Below are positions 1 to 9,063 of a stretch of DNA of 64,000 nucleotides, piece after piece. A model generated the notes under the pieces. It was not told where the DNA came from. It saw nothing but the letters and a program-made list of their open reading frames with translations, and did no database searches. A program made the position numbers and the translations under genes. Source of the DNA: Pleomorphovibrio marinus (GTDB lineage Bacteria; Bacteroidota; Bacteroidia; Cytophagales; Cyclobacteriaceae); NCBI RefSeq assembly GCF_003347495.1, contig NZ_QCXY01000009.1, forward strand, positions 124,001 through 188,000, read 5' to 3'. Numbering within the stretch: the first letter of the stretch is position 1; each line of letters begins with the position of its first letter.

Positions 1-884
1 AAATAGAGGTGACCTCTATGTCCTTGATTATCTATACCTTCGTCCACCTGGTTTTTGTTGTTCTGCACAGACCAAACGACCTCAGCATTTCGCTGATTGT
101 CAATTTCCCAAAGATCAGCAAGATCTTCTAGCAATTGGAAACCGTAATTATCAATCACATTGGTCATCAAACGCTCTGCCTCTTGAGCATCACTGTTCCC
201 ATTTCCGTAAGATTGATAGGCCCTGGTCATAAATACTTTCGCCAGCAGAAACTCAGCCGCTGGTCTGGAAGCCCTCATATAATCCCCTGGAGCAGCCGGA
301 AGGGTTTGAATGGCAAATTGCAAATCCGGAATGATGGCCTCCGAATAAATCTGTTCAGCAGGCGTCCGGTTAGCTGTGATTTCCACTCCTTCGGTTTCTT
401 CCAAACTTAAATGCACATCCCCATAAAACCTCACCAAATTGAAGTAGAACAAGGCCCTGAGAAACCTCACTTCGGCAATCCTGGTAGTAATCAATTCTTC
501 CGACATCCCAGAAATTTCAGAGGACCGATTGATCACCGCATTTGCCTGGTTAATGCCCCTAAAGAAATCCCTCCAGGTATCTCTTACAAAACCTTGAGTG
601 GGATTGAGGGCCCCATCATAAAGATTGAGCATTTTATGGCTTCCGTCGGCGCCATTGGTATGAACATCTGTACCGAAAACGGTCATTGAAAACCCCCTTT
701 CCGGCCCATAGAAAAACTTGTTTTCCGCATAGGTGGCATTTACTGCTGCTTCCAAGCCCGCAGGAGTTGTATAAAATGTCCCAGCGGATACGCCAGTCAC
801 CAAGTTTTCCTCCAAGTAGTCTTCGCAAGACTGTGACATAAAGGCTGTGGCAACTATGGCTAACGTTATTATGTATTTTTTCAT
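1..884 (-). CDS. SusD/RagB-type nutrient-binding outer-membrane lipoprotein, 3' part outside window
   Basis: Surface lipoprotein that caps a SusC transporter and binds the oligomeric substrate. Reading the minus strand from the ATG at 884 gives an open frame to the window edge (about 294 residues seen; SusD proteins are usually 450-600). It has a lipoprotein signal ending in MSQSC, so Cys20 would be acylated, then DYLEE and FYTTPAGLEAAVNATY, typical of SusD N-termini, and RFLRALFYFNLVRFYGDV, the conserved SusD TPR-region motif. The start lies 13 bases after the SusC stop, so the two are one operon. The substrate cannot be read from this fragment; later genes of the locus would lie outside the window. 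Confidence 0.93.
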   Translation of the reverse strand, partial: MKKYIITLAIVATAFMSQSCEDYLEENLVTGVSAGTFYTTPAGLEAAVNATYAENKFFYGPERGFSMTVFGTDVHTNGADGSHKMLNLYDGALNPTQGFVRDTWRDFFRGINQANAVINRSSEISGMSEELITTRIAEVRFLRALFYFNLVRFYGDVHLSLEETEGVEITANRTPAEQIYSEAIIPDLQFAIQTLPAAPGDYMRASRPAAEFLLAKVFMTRAYQSYGNGNSDAQEAERLMTNVIDNYGFQLLEDLADLWEIDNQRNAEVVWSVQNNKNQVDEGIDNQGHRGHLY

Positions 885-896
885 GATTGCTGCTAG

Positions 897-3800
897 TTAG
901 AATGACACATTTACACCTAGGATAAATTGACGAGGGGACGGAACAGTGCCAGAATCAATATCACCGGCGAGTTCTGGATCCCAAGTATCGAAATTCGCCC
1001 AAAAAATAGGGTTCTGAGCCTGTACATAAACCCTTGCCCTACTCATATACAGTTTACTGGCAATAGGTGTGGGGAGGTTATATCCCATTGTCACATTCCT
1101 TAACTTCACAAAACTACCGTCAAAATAGCTCCTTGTGGATCCATTCCTTGGGAATTCCTGATTTACGTTTGGCCTAGGGTTCTCGTTACTGGGATTATCG
1201 ATGGTCCAATAGTCAACGTTCAGGTTGTTGTACCTTCCAAACAACCCATTGTTGCTGTCATGGAAACGGCTTCTGACCATGTGCCCTATTCTGTAGAAGA
1301 AGAACACGCTAAAGTCGAAATTGCCGAATTGGAACCTGTTGGTGATTCCCCCCATAAAATTGGGGACATCTGATCCCAAAACCACCCTATCTGCAGGGGT
1401 GATTACACCATCTCCATCCACATCCCTTAACTTAATTTCACCGGGAAGTTTTTGATCCATTTCAAAAGCCAAATCAACTTCATCAGCCTGCCAAATACCT
1501 ATTTTTTCATAATCAAAAAACACTTCAATGGGTTGACCTATAAACCATTGGTTACCCACATCATCAATGGAGTTTCCTTGTTCATCTCTCAACACCAGGT
1601 CAACAATCTCTTCATTCCAAGAGGAAACGTTAAACTGTATGTCCCACCTAAATTTTGGGGAATCTACGGGAGTGGCATTCAAGGTCAATTCCACACCACT
1701 GGAGCGGGTAGCACCAATGTTCTGGAGTATGTTTTGATAACCTGATGTAAACGGTAGATTTCTCTCCAAAAGGATATCGGTAGTATTGGTCACAAAGTAT
1801 TCGAAAGAACCCGTTAACTGATTATTAAATAGACCAAAATCCACACCTGCATTAACAGTAGAGGAAATCTCCCAACCCAAGTCGGGATTAGGGATTTCTC
1901 CCAACCCATACCCCAGGGCTTGGGTATCCCCAAAGGCATATACCGTTCTTCTCAGTCTTCCTAAGGTTTGATATGGATCTACAGAAGTGTTGCCTACTCG
2001 TCCATATGAAGCCCTTAATTTAAGCTCTGTTATTAAATTTTGAGCTTGCATAAAACCTTCATCGATCATTCTCCAACCTATGGAAGCACCTGGGAAATAG
2101 GCCCACTGTCTGCCTGCTGCCAACCGAGAAGAACCGTCTGCCCGCATGGTAGCCTGAAACAGGTATTTACCTGCCAATTCATAATTCACCCTACCCATAT
2201 AGGAGGCAAGACTCCATTCCTCCAATCTACTGGTTGTACTGTTTCTTACTTCTGCGGATCCCATATCATAAAATAGCTGGGATTCGTAAGGAAGGTTGGA
2301 AACCCTACTAATTTGCCGCTCATGCCTTAAGCCTTGGATACTTTGAAGCGCAGTGGCTTGAAATTTATGGATTTCACCAAACGTCTTATTATAATTTAAG
2401 ATGTTTTCCACGGTGTAGCCCATGTCTATTTCATTCTCCATTTGGGCATCTGCTGGCCCCCCTCTATTGGCATTGGTCTGACTTGCTCTAAACAACCCCC
2501 TTCTTCGAAAACGGATATCAGGGCCAGCATTGGTTGTGAACTTCAATCCGTCCGCGATATTTACGTCAAAGTAAACAGGAGCAAAGATCCTAGTAAACCT
2601 TCTCTCGTCAACGTAAGCTCCTGGTACGATCTCGCTCAATGGGTTGGTACGAATACCATCATTGGTGGGTAAAAACCTCACACTCCCATCCTCGTTGTAT
2701 GGAACGCCTAGGGGACTGTTGGACACGGCTTCGCCCAAAGTCGAACCAGAACCCCAATTTTGAACAACATCGGAAGCAAGGAAAGAAGTGCCGACTTTAA
2801 AAATATCACTGATTTTATGATCTAGGTTGATTCTTGCGGTTATCCTCTTATAATCCATGTTTTCAATCAAACCTTCCTCATCAAAATAGCCCAGCGATAT
2901 ATTGAATTGAGTTTTTTCATTACCCCCATTTACACTGAACTGGTGATTAGTCTGGTACCCGTTTTTCAACACCAGGTCCAGCCAGTCCGTGGAACGGCCT
3001 GCATTCAATGATTCGATCTCCACGGGATCAAAGAACACTTCAGAATCTGGAGGAATCACACCATTCCATTGAGCAGCCCTTGTGTTGGGATCCCATCTTC
3101 TTGACTCTCTCTTCAATGCAGCGAATTGCTCCCCGTTCATCATGTCTACCCGGCTCGTAGTGTTAGATACACCGTAGTAGCCATCGTAAGAAACAGTAGT
3201 TACACCAGTTGTAGCACCCCTTTTAGTTGTAATAATTACCACACCATTGGCACCCCTGGAACCATAGATGGCGGTAGCGGCAGCATCCTTCAAGACTTCC
3301 ATAGAGGTAATGTCCTGAGGATTGATATCAAATATGGCCGAGGAGGCACTGGTCTGGGGAATACCATCGATTACATAAAGGGGATCATTGGAAGCTGAAA
3401 TGGATCTCCTACCCCTGATCAATATCTGAGGTGCCTGACCTGGTCTTCCTCCACTGGAAACCACATCTACACCTGCCAACTGGCCCTGAATGGCCTCCAC
3501 GGCAGATGCAACTGGCATCTCACGGATGGATTTCTCATCTAGTGAAGCAATAGCACCAGTAATATTCCTTTTTTCTTGGGTACCATAACCCACCACCACT
3601 ACTTCTTCCAGGGAAGACATGTCTTCATCCAAGGTCACGTTAATAGTGGTTTGACTTCCAACATTTACCTTCTTGGTTTGATAACCGATAAAAGAAAAAA
3701 CCAGAACTCCATCTTCAGGCACTTCAATGGAAAAATTTCCGTCTATATCGGTGGCAGTACCGGATCCAGTGCCCTCCACCATTATTGTCGCTCCAGGAAT

Positions 3801-3998
3801 GGGCTCCCCGGAAGCGTCCTTAACTGTCCCTGTGACAGTCGCAAAATCGGCTGAGTTGACTAGCTTCGGATCCTTTTCCGTTTCGTTTGCCGAAGCACTC
3901 ATGCCCACCAAAGTGGAAAAACAAAATCCCAGCAAGAGAAATGCTGCAAGCATGTTTTTTACTCCCACTTGTTTACGTTTGGGTAATAATTGACTCAT
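897..3998 (-). CDS. SusC/RagA-type TonB-linked outer-membrane transporter
   Basis: TonB-dependent beta-barrel of 1033 residues that imports substrate captured by the SusD partner encoded directly downstream. Order: a long basic N-terminus and signal peptide (to about residue 38, ending SASA), a carboxypeptidase-regulatory-like beta-sandwich (about 54-130, containing VTGTVKDASGEPIPGATI), a TonB-box/plug region starting VVVVGYGTQEKRNITGAI, the SusC plug motif DPLYVIDGIP, and a C-terminal barrel ending in aromatic VNVSF. Length and architecture are normal for the family. The mature N-terminus carries no anti-sigma-interacting STN domain, so sigma/anti-sigma control is not indicated. An AraC-like relic about 440 bases upstream may be what is left of a former regulator. 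Confidence 0.96.
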   Translation of the reverse strand: MSQLLPKRKQVGVKNMLAAFLLLGFCFSTLVGMSASANETEKDPKLVNSADFATVTGTVKDASGEPIPGATIMVEGTGSGTATDIDGNFSIEVPEDGVLVFSFIGYQTKKVNVGSQTTINVTLDEDMSSLEEVVVVGYGTQEKRNITGAIASLDEKSIREMPVASAVEAIQGQLAGVDVVSSGGRPGQAPQILIRGRRSISASNDPLYVIDGIPQTSASSAIFDINPQDITSMEVLKDAAATAIYGSRGANGVVIITTKRGATTGVTTVSYDGYYGVSNTTSRVDMMNGEQFAALKRESRRWDPNTRAAQWNGVIPPDSEVFFDPVEIESLNAGRSTDWLDLVLKNGYQTNHQFSVNGGNEKTQFNISLGYFDEEGLIENMDYKRITARINLDHKISDIFKVGTSFLASDVVQNWGSGSTLGEAVSNSPLGVPYNEDGSVRFLPTNDGIRTNPLSEIVPGAYVDERRFTRIFAPVYFDVNIADGLKFTTNAGPDIRFRRRGLFRASQTNANRGGPADAQMENEIDMGYTVENILNYNKTFGEIHKFQATALQSIQGLRHERQISRVSNLPYESQLFYDMGSAEVRNSTTSRLEEWSLASYMGRVNYELAGKYLFQATMRADGSSRLAAGRQWAYFPGASIGWRMIDEGFMQAQNLITELKLRASYGRVGNTSVDPYQTLGRLRRTVYAFGDTQALGYGLGEIPNPDLGWEISSTVNAGVDFGLFNNQLTGSFEYFVTNTTDILLERNLPFTSGYQNILQNIGATRSSGVELTLNATPVDSPKFRWDIQFNVSSWNEEIVDLVLRDEQGNSIDDVGNQWFIGQPIEVFFDYEKIGIWQADEVDLAFEMDQKLPGEIKLRDVDGDGVITPADRVVLGSDVPNFMGGITNRFQFGNFDFSVFFFYRIGHMVRSRFHDSNNGLFGRYNNLNVDYWTIDNPSNENPRPNVNQEFPRNGSTRSYFDGSFVKLRNVTMGYNLPTPIASKLYMSRARVYVQAQNPIFWANFDTWDPELAGDIDSGTVPSPRQFILGVNVSF

Positions 3999-4433
3999 AA
4001 ATTTTGGGTTTCTAAGTAATTTGATAAATTATTTTTATTAAGTGTGATAGCTACGTGCACACTTCACACCTGGGGATTTGTCCATAGGCAATTTGTTTAT
4101 TGTATAAATGTATGGGTTTTATATTTATGGATAATTAATCATTCTAAAGGTAAATGGAATCGATTGCACATAAGGGTATAGAATTAGAGTTTCTTAAAAG
4201 AGGGTCAATAAATAAACAGTTGTCTTTTCCACAATCATGGGCTAATGTTAGAAAAAATTATACTGCAAAAAAACACTTGATGTCAAAATTTATAAAAAAA
4301 AATGACGGGTTTCTGGAATTTGAAATTATATTTTATTTGCCATGGTTTCGTATGTATAAAATTTTTAGTTTGAAAAATTGTGGTACGATTAGTTAAATTC
4401 TACTTTCCTCCACATTTAAAGTGTCCTAATTAG
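3999..4433. other. Intergenic region upstream of susC, no gene recognised
   Basis: AT-rich leader of the susCD operon. I see no clear TAnnTTTG promoter on the minus strand. A plus-strand open frame (4154-4396) has low-complexity Lys/Phe/Ile content, no motif and no plausible leader, so I treat it as chance. Confidence 0.5.
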
Positions 4434-4577
4434 CGAACCAATTGGAGACCTCCAACCGGGATTGCTTCTTTATTTGACAATGCACTCCGCCTACTTAGGG
4501 AAGAGGAATTGACCGTAACCGAGATCAAATATAAGAGCGGAATTAGCAATTTTTTTCAACTTTCAAAGGCAATTTAA
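4434..4577 (+). pseudogene. Relic of an AraC-type helix-turn-helix domain
   Basis: The frame at 4434-4577 lies between two stops (TAG at 4431, TAA at 4575) and has no start codon. It encodes ALRLLREEELTVTEI followed by KYKSGISNFFQLSKAI. This closely follows the AraC second helix-turn-helix pattern (A-x-x-LL-x-x-x-E-L-T-V-x-E-I-A-Y-x-x-G-(F)-x-x-x-x-x-F-S-K-A-F). The conserved aromatic and the C-terminal end of the domain are lost. In Bacteroidota such domains commonly end hybrid two-component regulators beside SusCD pairs, so this is probably the tail of a deleted regulator of the adjacent locus. The resemblance is seen in the sequence; the former function is inference. Confidence 0.5.
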
Positions 4578-4740
4578 AATTTCAAATAAATTAACCCCTT
4601 GACGAACAAACAGTGATTTTTGGAAAAAGAGTAGAAGGGAACCCAATTCTTTAACTATTAACATTATTTTAATGTCAATTGGATTGTTTTATCTTACGGT
4701 TAGTTTTATTTTGAAAGACATTTACACTTCTATTTTCTCT

Positions 4741-7278
4741 ATGAAAGATTCCAGAAGAGAATTCCTGAAAAAAGCGGCACTTTTTGCAGGGGGCAGCAGC
4801 CTATGGGCGGGATTCCCTCCCTCTATACAAAAAGCCATGGCCATTAACCCCGCACCGGGAAGCACCTTCCAAGATGCAGAACAGGTGGTTATTCTTATGC
4901 AGGAAAACCGCTCTTTTGACCACTGCTTCGGGAAATTGAAGGGAGTGAGGGGTTTTAACGACCCCAGGGCAATACACCTGCCAAACGGCAACCTGGTCTG
5001 GCTACAAAGTGACAAGGAAAGCAACACCTACACTCCGTTCAGAATGGATATCAAGGAAACCAAGGCCACCTGGATGAGGGACATCCCCCACTCCTGGGAA
5101 AACCAGGTGGATGCCAGAAACGACGGCAAGTACGACGGGTGGATTGAGGCAAAACGGTCGGGAAGAAAGGAATTCGAACATGTCCCGCTTACCATGGGGT
5201 TTTATGAAAGGGAGGATATTCCCTTCTATTATGCCCTTGCCGATGCCTTCACCGTCTGTGACCAGCATTTCTGTGCCTCCCTCACGGGCACCACCACCAA
5301 CAGGAATTACCTATGGGCAGGAAAAACCCATGGGGAAAAAGGGGATAAACCTAAAGTAAGGAATTCCGATATTCGGTATAATAAAGAGGTGAATTGGAGA
5401 ACCTTCCCTGAACTTCTCCAGGACAACGGTATCTCCTGGAAGGTGTATCAAAACGAGGTAAGTGTGGGCACTGAACTGGAGGGTGAAGACGAATCACTGC
5501 TGGCCAACTTCACGGATAATAACCTGGAATGGTTCACGCAGTTCCGGATCCGACATAGTCCAGGGCATTACCGGTTTGTGAAGGCAAACTATACCAGACA
5601 AATGCAGGAATTAGCGGAATTGAGGGCCAAAGTGGAAAAAAACAAAGAGGATACAGGATTATTGGAATCTTTGGAAAAAAAAATGGAAGCGCTCCAATCC
5701 GTTGAGGCCTACCTGGAAAAATGGAGCCCTGATAACTTTGAAAAACTTACCCAAAAGGAAAAGGAACTTCACCAAAGGGCATTTACCATCAACACCGGAG
5801 ATCCGGATTACCATAAGACCGAAACGCTCAGTTACAAGGAAAACAACCAAAAAAGAGAAGTTAAAATCCCCAAAGGGGACATCCTGCACCAATTTAGAAA
5901 AGATGTGGAAAATGGAGAGCTGCCCAGGGTATCCTGGCTGGTTGCCCCCCAGAAATTTTCCGATCACCCCAGCGCCCCTTGGTATGGAGCCTGGTATGTT
6001 TCAGAAGTGCTGGACATCCTCACCCAAAACCCAGAGCTATGGAAAAAAACCATCTTTATCCTAAACTACGATGAGAACGATGGCTATTTTGACCATGTAC
6101 CACCATTTGTACCCCCAAAACCAGGGGATCCCGGTTCCGGTAAATCTTCGATAGGATTGGATGCCACGGGTGAATATGTAACCTTGCAGCAGGAATTGGA
6201 CACCCCAGGTATGGATCCTAAAAATGCGCGGGAAAGCCCAGTGGGGCTTGGCTATAGGGTTCCCCTGGTGGTGGCCTCCCCTTGGTCCAGAGGAGGGTAT
6301 GTGAATTCGGAGGTTTTTGATATCACCTCTTCCATCATGTTTTTGGAAAAATGGCTCTCCAAAAAAACAGGTAAGCCCATCAAAGAAACCAATATCAGTG
6401 AATGGAGAAGGGGGATCAGTGGAGACCTGACCTCGGTATTTCGACCCTATAACGGGGAAAAAATGGACCTCCCTGCTTTTGTGCAAAAGGAGGAACACGT
6501 CAAAAGTATCTACAATGCCAGTTTTAAGGACTTGCCTGAAAACTTCCAGCCCCTTAACACAGAAGCAATTCGACAAACTAACCTAAACCCGGCCCAATCC
6601 CCTTTCCTGCCCAAGCAAGAACCGGGAACCAAGCCCTCCAATGCATTAGCCTACCAGTTGGAGGTGCATGGAGGAATGAAGAACACGGGTAATCAAGCCG
6701 AAATTCGTTTTCACGCCTCTACTGAATGGTTTGGGAACAAAGCCCTGGGTGCACCCTTCCAGGTGTATGCCGCTAACCTAATAAGTGAACAAGGAACTTT
6801 TTCATTTGCCGTAAAAGCCGGTGATGTATTGGCTTACCAATGGCCATTGGAAACATTTCCCGAAGGTTTGTATGACTTAGAGGTGTATGGCCCCAATGGC
6901 TTTTTTAGGACATTCAGGGGTAAGTCCTTTTCTCCCGAATTGGAAATCCAACTTACCTATGCGAGAAAGCGAATTGCAGCCGAAAAAGCACATATTAATC
7001 TTCAATTCAGGAATCACGGAAAAACCTCCCTTAACTGTATGGTACAGGACAATGCCTATGGTATGGGAGGAAAAAAGCTAACCCTTAAGGGAAGAGAAGA
7101 AAAAAGCCTGTCCATAGACCTTGGGAATAGCCATAACTGGTACGACCTTTCAGTGAGGATCGAGGAAAACAAGCACTTCCTTCAGCGGTTTGCCGGAAGG
7201 GTAGAGACGGGATATCCCTCCAAAACGGATCCATATATGGGCAGGGAATTGGCTAGCATTTTAGAGCTAAAGGTTTGA
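4741..7278 (+). CDS. Phospholipase C, phosphocholine-specific type (PF04185 family), Tat-exported
   Basis: Predicted to hydrolyse phosphatidylcholine or sphingomyelin to phosphocholine and a lipid, outside the cytoplasm. From the ATG at 4741 the protein has 845 residues and begins with a twin-arginine signal (DSRREFLKK, then hydrophobic AALFAGG). The upstream in-frame ATG at 4672 would bury that signal, so 4741 is preferred. Family motifs: QENRSFDHCFG near residue 55 and NYDENDGYFDHVPPF near 441, both metal/phosphoester-binding signatures of non-haemolytic PLCs. The last 200 or so residues contain two beta-rich repeats (around YQLEVHGG and INLQFRNH) matching the two C-terminal domains usual in this family. 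Substrate is inferred from family; acid phosphatases share the catalytic core but lack the C-terminal domains. Confidence 0.92.
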   Translation: MKDSRREFLKKAALFAGGSSLWAGFPPSIQKAMAINPAPGSTFQDAEQVVILMQENRSFDHCFGKLKGVRGFNDPRAIHLPNGNLVWLQSDKESNTYTPFRMDIKETKATWMRDIPHSWENQVDARNDGKYDGWIEAKRSGRKEFEHVPLTMGFYEREDIPFYYALADAFTVCDQHFCASLTGTTTNRNYLWAGKTHGEKGDKPKVRNSDIRYNKEVNWRTFPELLQDNGISWKVYQNEVSVGTELEGEDESLLANFTDNNLEWFTQFRIRHSPGHYRFVKANYTRQMQELAELRAKVEKNKEDTGLLESLEKKMEALQSVEAYLEKWSPDNFEKLTQKEKELHQRAFTINTGDPDYHKTETLSYKENNQKREVKIPKGDILHQFRKDVENGELPRVSWLVAPQKFSDHPSAPWYGAWYVSEVLDILTQNPELWKKTIFILNYDENDGYFDHVPPFVPPKPGDPGSGKSSIGLDATGEYVTLQQELDTPGMDPKNARESPVGLGYRVPLVVASPWSRGGYVNSEVFDITSSIMFLEKWLSKKTGKPIKETNISEWRRGISGDLTSVFRPYNGEKMDLPAFVQKEEHVKSIYNASFKDLPENFQPLNTEAIRQTNLNPAQSPFLPKQEPGTKPSNALAYQLEVHGGMKNTGNQAEIRFHASTEWFGNKALGAPFQVYAANLISEQGTFSFAVKAGDVLAYQWPLETFPEGLYDLEVYGPNGFFRTFRGKSFSPELEIQLTYARKRIAAEKAHINLQFRNHGKTSLNCMVQDNAYGMGGKKLTLKGREEKSLSIDLGNSHNWYDLSVRIEENKHFLQRFAGRVETGYPSKTDPYMGRELASILELKV

Positions 7279-7344
7279 CTTTCCCGCTGCTTAGGGTTGG
7301 TGCCTTCTACATAAGCTGGAAAGTCTATTTAGATTGTCAGAGGG

Positions 7345-7462
7345 ATGAAATCGAGCCTGTCCTGACGGCAGTCAGGGCATGACGAGCACGTCACACACTG
7401 GGATGATTATAGACTGCGAGATTCCATATGGCCTTTAAAAAACAAATTATAATCATATGAAA
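7345..7462 (+). repeat. Structured start-codon repeat, copy A (long type)
   Basis: First of three head-to-tail copies. It opens ATGAAATCGAGCC and contains the hairpin CCTGAC-GGCA-GTCAGG, then the covarying 5-bp stem TGACG-agca-CGTCA. GGGATGATTATA follows; its ATGATTATA can pair with TATAATCAT near the end. The copy ends in AAATTATAATCATATGAAA. CATATG occurs at 7425 and again at 7454, so the terminal ATG could be base-paired. It shares its last ATGAAAT with the start of copy B. Confidence 0.85.
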
Positions 7463-7550
7463 TGCCCATGAGAAAGTATTCTCACACAGGGGGATGATTA
7501 ATCTGGGCATTCCATCTGACCGCTGAAAAACAAATTATAAACAGATGAAA
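7456..7550 (+). repeat. Structured start-codon repeat, copy B (short type)
   Basis: Short version. Outer stem ATGCCCA with TGGGCAT encloses the inner hairpin TGAGAA-agta-TTCTCA. The tail has CATCTG and, 23 bases later, its exact complement CAGATG followed by AAA. Copy H at 54.4 kb is almost identical. Because CATCTG/CAGATG replaces the CATATG/CATATG pair of copy A, it supports pairing around the terminal ATG. Confidence 0.85.
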
Positions 7551-7661
7551 TCGAGCCTGTCCTGACGGCAGTCAGGGCATGACGCAAGCGACATACGGAG
7601 GGATGATTATAATTGTGAGATTCCATATGGCCTATAAAAAGCAAACTATAATCATATGAAA
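7545..7661 (+). repeat. Structured start-codon repeat, copy C (long type)
   Basis: Same plan as copy A, with identical opening and GGCA-loop hairpin. The small stem is TGACG-caag-CGACA (one mismatch). The tail reads CTATAATCATATGAAA. Its terminal ATG at 7656 opens a 13-codon ORF that ends one base before the ATG at 7699 of the oxidoreductase gene. Confidence 0.85.
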
Positions 7662-7697
7662 AGTAAGGCTGAACTGGACCTAACAGAAAGAAAATAA
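7656..7697 (+). CDS. Possible 13-residue leader ORF started by repeat copy C
   Basis: The ATG supplied by the end of repeat copy C is followed by 12 sense codons (MKSKAELDLTERK) and TAA, with one base before the next gene's ATG at 7699. The spacing would suit translational coupling. There is no independent sign of expression, and it may simply be a relic of where the repeat landed. Confidence 0.25.
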   Translation: MKSKAELDLTERK

Positions 7698-7698
7698 A

Positions 7699-9063
7699 AT
7701 GACATTTAAAAACAGAATTATGGAAACCCTAAATCGCAGGAAATTTATCCAAAACACGGGATTATTGGCAGCCTCATCTTTTTTATCCCCACTGGCAGCT
7801 TATGGGTTCCACCAAGCTAAAAAAAGGCTGGCTTTAGTGGGGACTGGTAGCAGGGGGATAGGCATGTGGGGTTCTTCGGTACAGGAGGCTTACCATGACA
7901 TCATTGAGTTTGTCGGTCTTTGTGATATTAACCCTGGGAGGGTGGCGTATGCAAAGGAACAAATGAAGGTTTCTTGCCCAGTTTATACGGATTTTGACAA
8001 AATGATCAAGGAAACCAAGCCGGACACACTGATCGTCACCACCACGGACTCCACCCACCATGAATTCATCATCAAAGGACTGGAAGCTGGCCTGACTGTG
8101 ATTTCCGAAAAACCCATGACCACTGACGAGCAAAAATGCCAAGCCATTTTTGATGCCGAGGAAAGGACAGGAAACAAAGTGATTGTCACTTTCAACATGC
8201 GCTATACCCCTTATGTGCAGCAAATTTGGGAATTGCTCCGCAACGGTGAGATTGGGGACATCAAATCCGTGAACCTGAACTGGTACCTGGACACCAGTCA
8301 TGGGGCGAGTTATTTTAGAAGGTGGCATGGGGAAAAAGAATTCGGGGGCACGCTCTTGGTCCATAAAGCCACGCATCATTTCGATACCCTTAATTATTGG
8401 ATGGATTCGGAACCGGAAGAGGTTTATGCATATGGTTCCCTTGATTTTTACGGGCTAAAAAACAGTTCCATCAACCATTCTCACTGTAGGACCTGTCCCC
8501 ATCAATCGAATTGTGATTTCTATTGGGACATTACCAAGGATAGGCGGGCCATGGAACTCTATGTGGACCATGAAAACCATGATGGCTACCTACGCGATGG
8601 GTGTGTGTTCCGCAAAGAAATCGATATTTATGATACCATGGCGGTTCAATACCGATATGCAAATGGGGTACCCGTAAGTTACTCCCTTACAGCCTTCTCT
8701 CCCTACGAAGGATTCAGGGTTGCCATAAACGGGACCAAGGGCAGGTTGGACGCCTGGATTAAGTCTTCTATGCCGACAGGTGTACCCCCCTATCAGGAAA
8801 TCACCATTACCAACCTTTTCGGAAATGTGAATACCATTCAGGTGATCCCCCAATCAGGAGGGCACGGGGGTTCGGACCCCAGACTGAAGAATAAAATCTT
8901 CAGGAACCCTGATAGTCCGGACCTTTACAAACAATCTGCAGGTTCCAGGGACGGAGCCATGTCAGCCTTGATAGGAATTGCCGCCAGGAACAGCATAGAA
9001 ACCGGGAAAATCATAAAAATCGCGGACTTGACCTCTCTTAAGCCTATGGCGAAGAAGGCGTGA
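7699..9063 (+). CDS. Gfo/Idh/MocA-family oxidoreductase with Tat-like signal
   Basis: NAD(P)-dependent sugar or polyol oxidoreductase family, 454 residues. The N-terminus has LNRRKFIQNTG followed by a hydrophobic stretch, a twin-arginine-like export signal often seen on Bacteroidota members. An in-frame ATG at 7720 (METLNRRKF) would put the signal nearer the start and is an alternative. The Rossmann motif is LALVGTGSRGIG (about 45-56) and the family EKP motif is SEKPMTTDE (about 135), followed by a long C-terminal substrate domain. An insert with HCRTCPHQSNCDFYWD holds four Cys/His-type residues and could bind metal. It follows three structured repeats and a 13-codon ORF. The exact substrate cannot be told from sequence. 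Confidence 0.88.
   Translation: MTFKNRIMETLNRRKFIQNTGLLAASSFLSPLAAYGFHQAKKRLALVGTGSRGIGMWGSSVQEAYHDIIEFVGLCDINPGRVAYAKEQMKVSCPVYTDFDKMIKETKPDTLIVTTTDSTHHEFIIKGLEAGLTVISEKPMTTDEQKCQAIFDAEERTGNKVIVTFNMRYTPYVQQIWELLRNGEIGDIKSVNLNWYLDTSHGASYFRRWHGEKEFGGTLLVHKATHHFDTLNYWMDSEPEEVYAYGSLDFYGLKNSSINHSHCRTCPHQSNCDFYWDITKDRRAMELYVDHENHDGYLRDGCVFRKEIDIYDTMAVQYRYANGVPVSYSLTAFSPYEGFRVAINGTKGRLDAWIKSSMPTGVPPYQEITITNLFGNVNTIQVIPQSGGHGGSDPRLKNKIFRNPDSPDLYKQSAGSRDGAMSALIGIAARNSIETGKIIKIADLTSLKPMAKKA

Noticed and set aside
4154-4396. 80-codon plus-strand ORF upstream of susC
   Set aside because: Low-complexity Lys/Phe/Ile composition, no motif, and it lies in AT-rich leader sequence.
7345-7661. Repeat cluster as a CRISPR array
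   Set aside because: Units are of different length, carry internal hairpins, share sequence throughout and have no unique spacers or cas genes.
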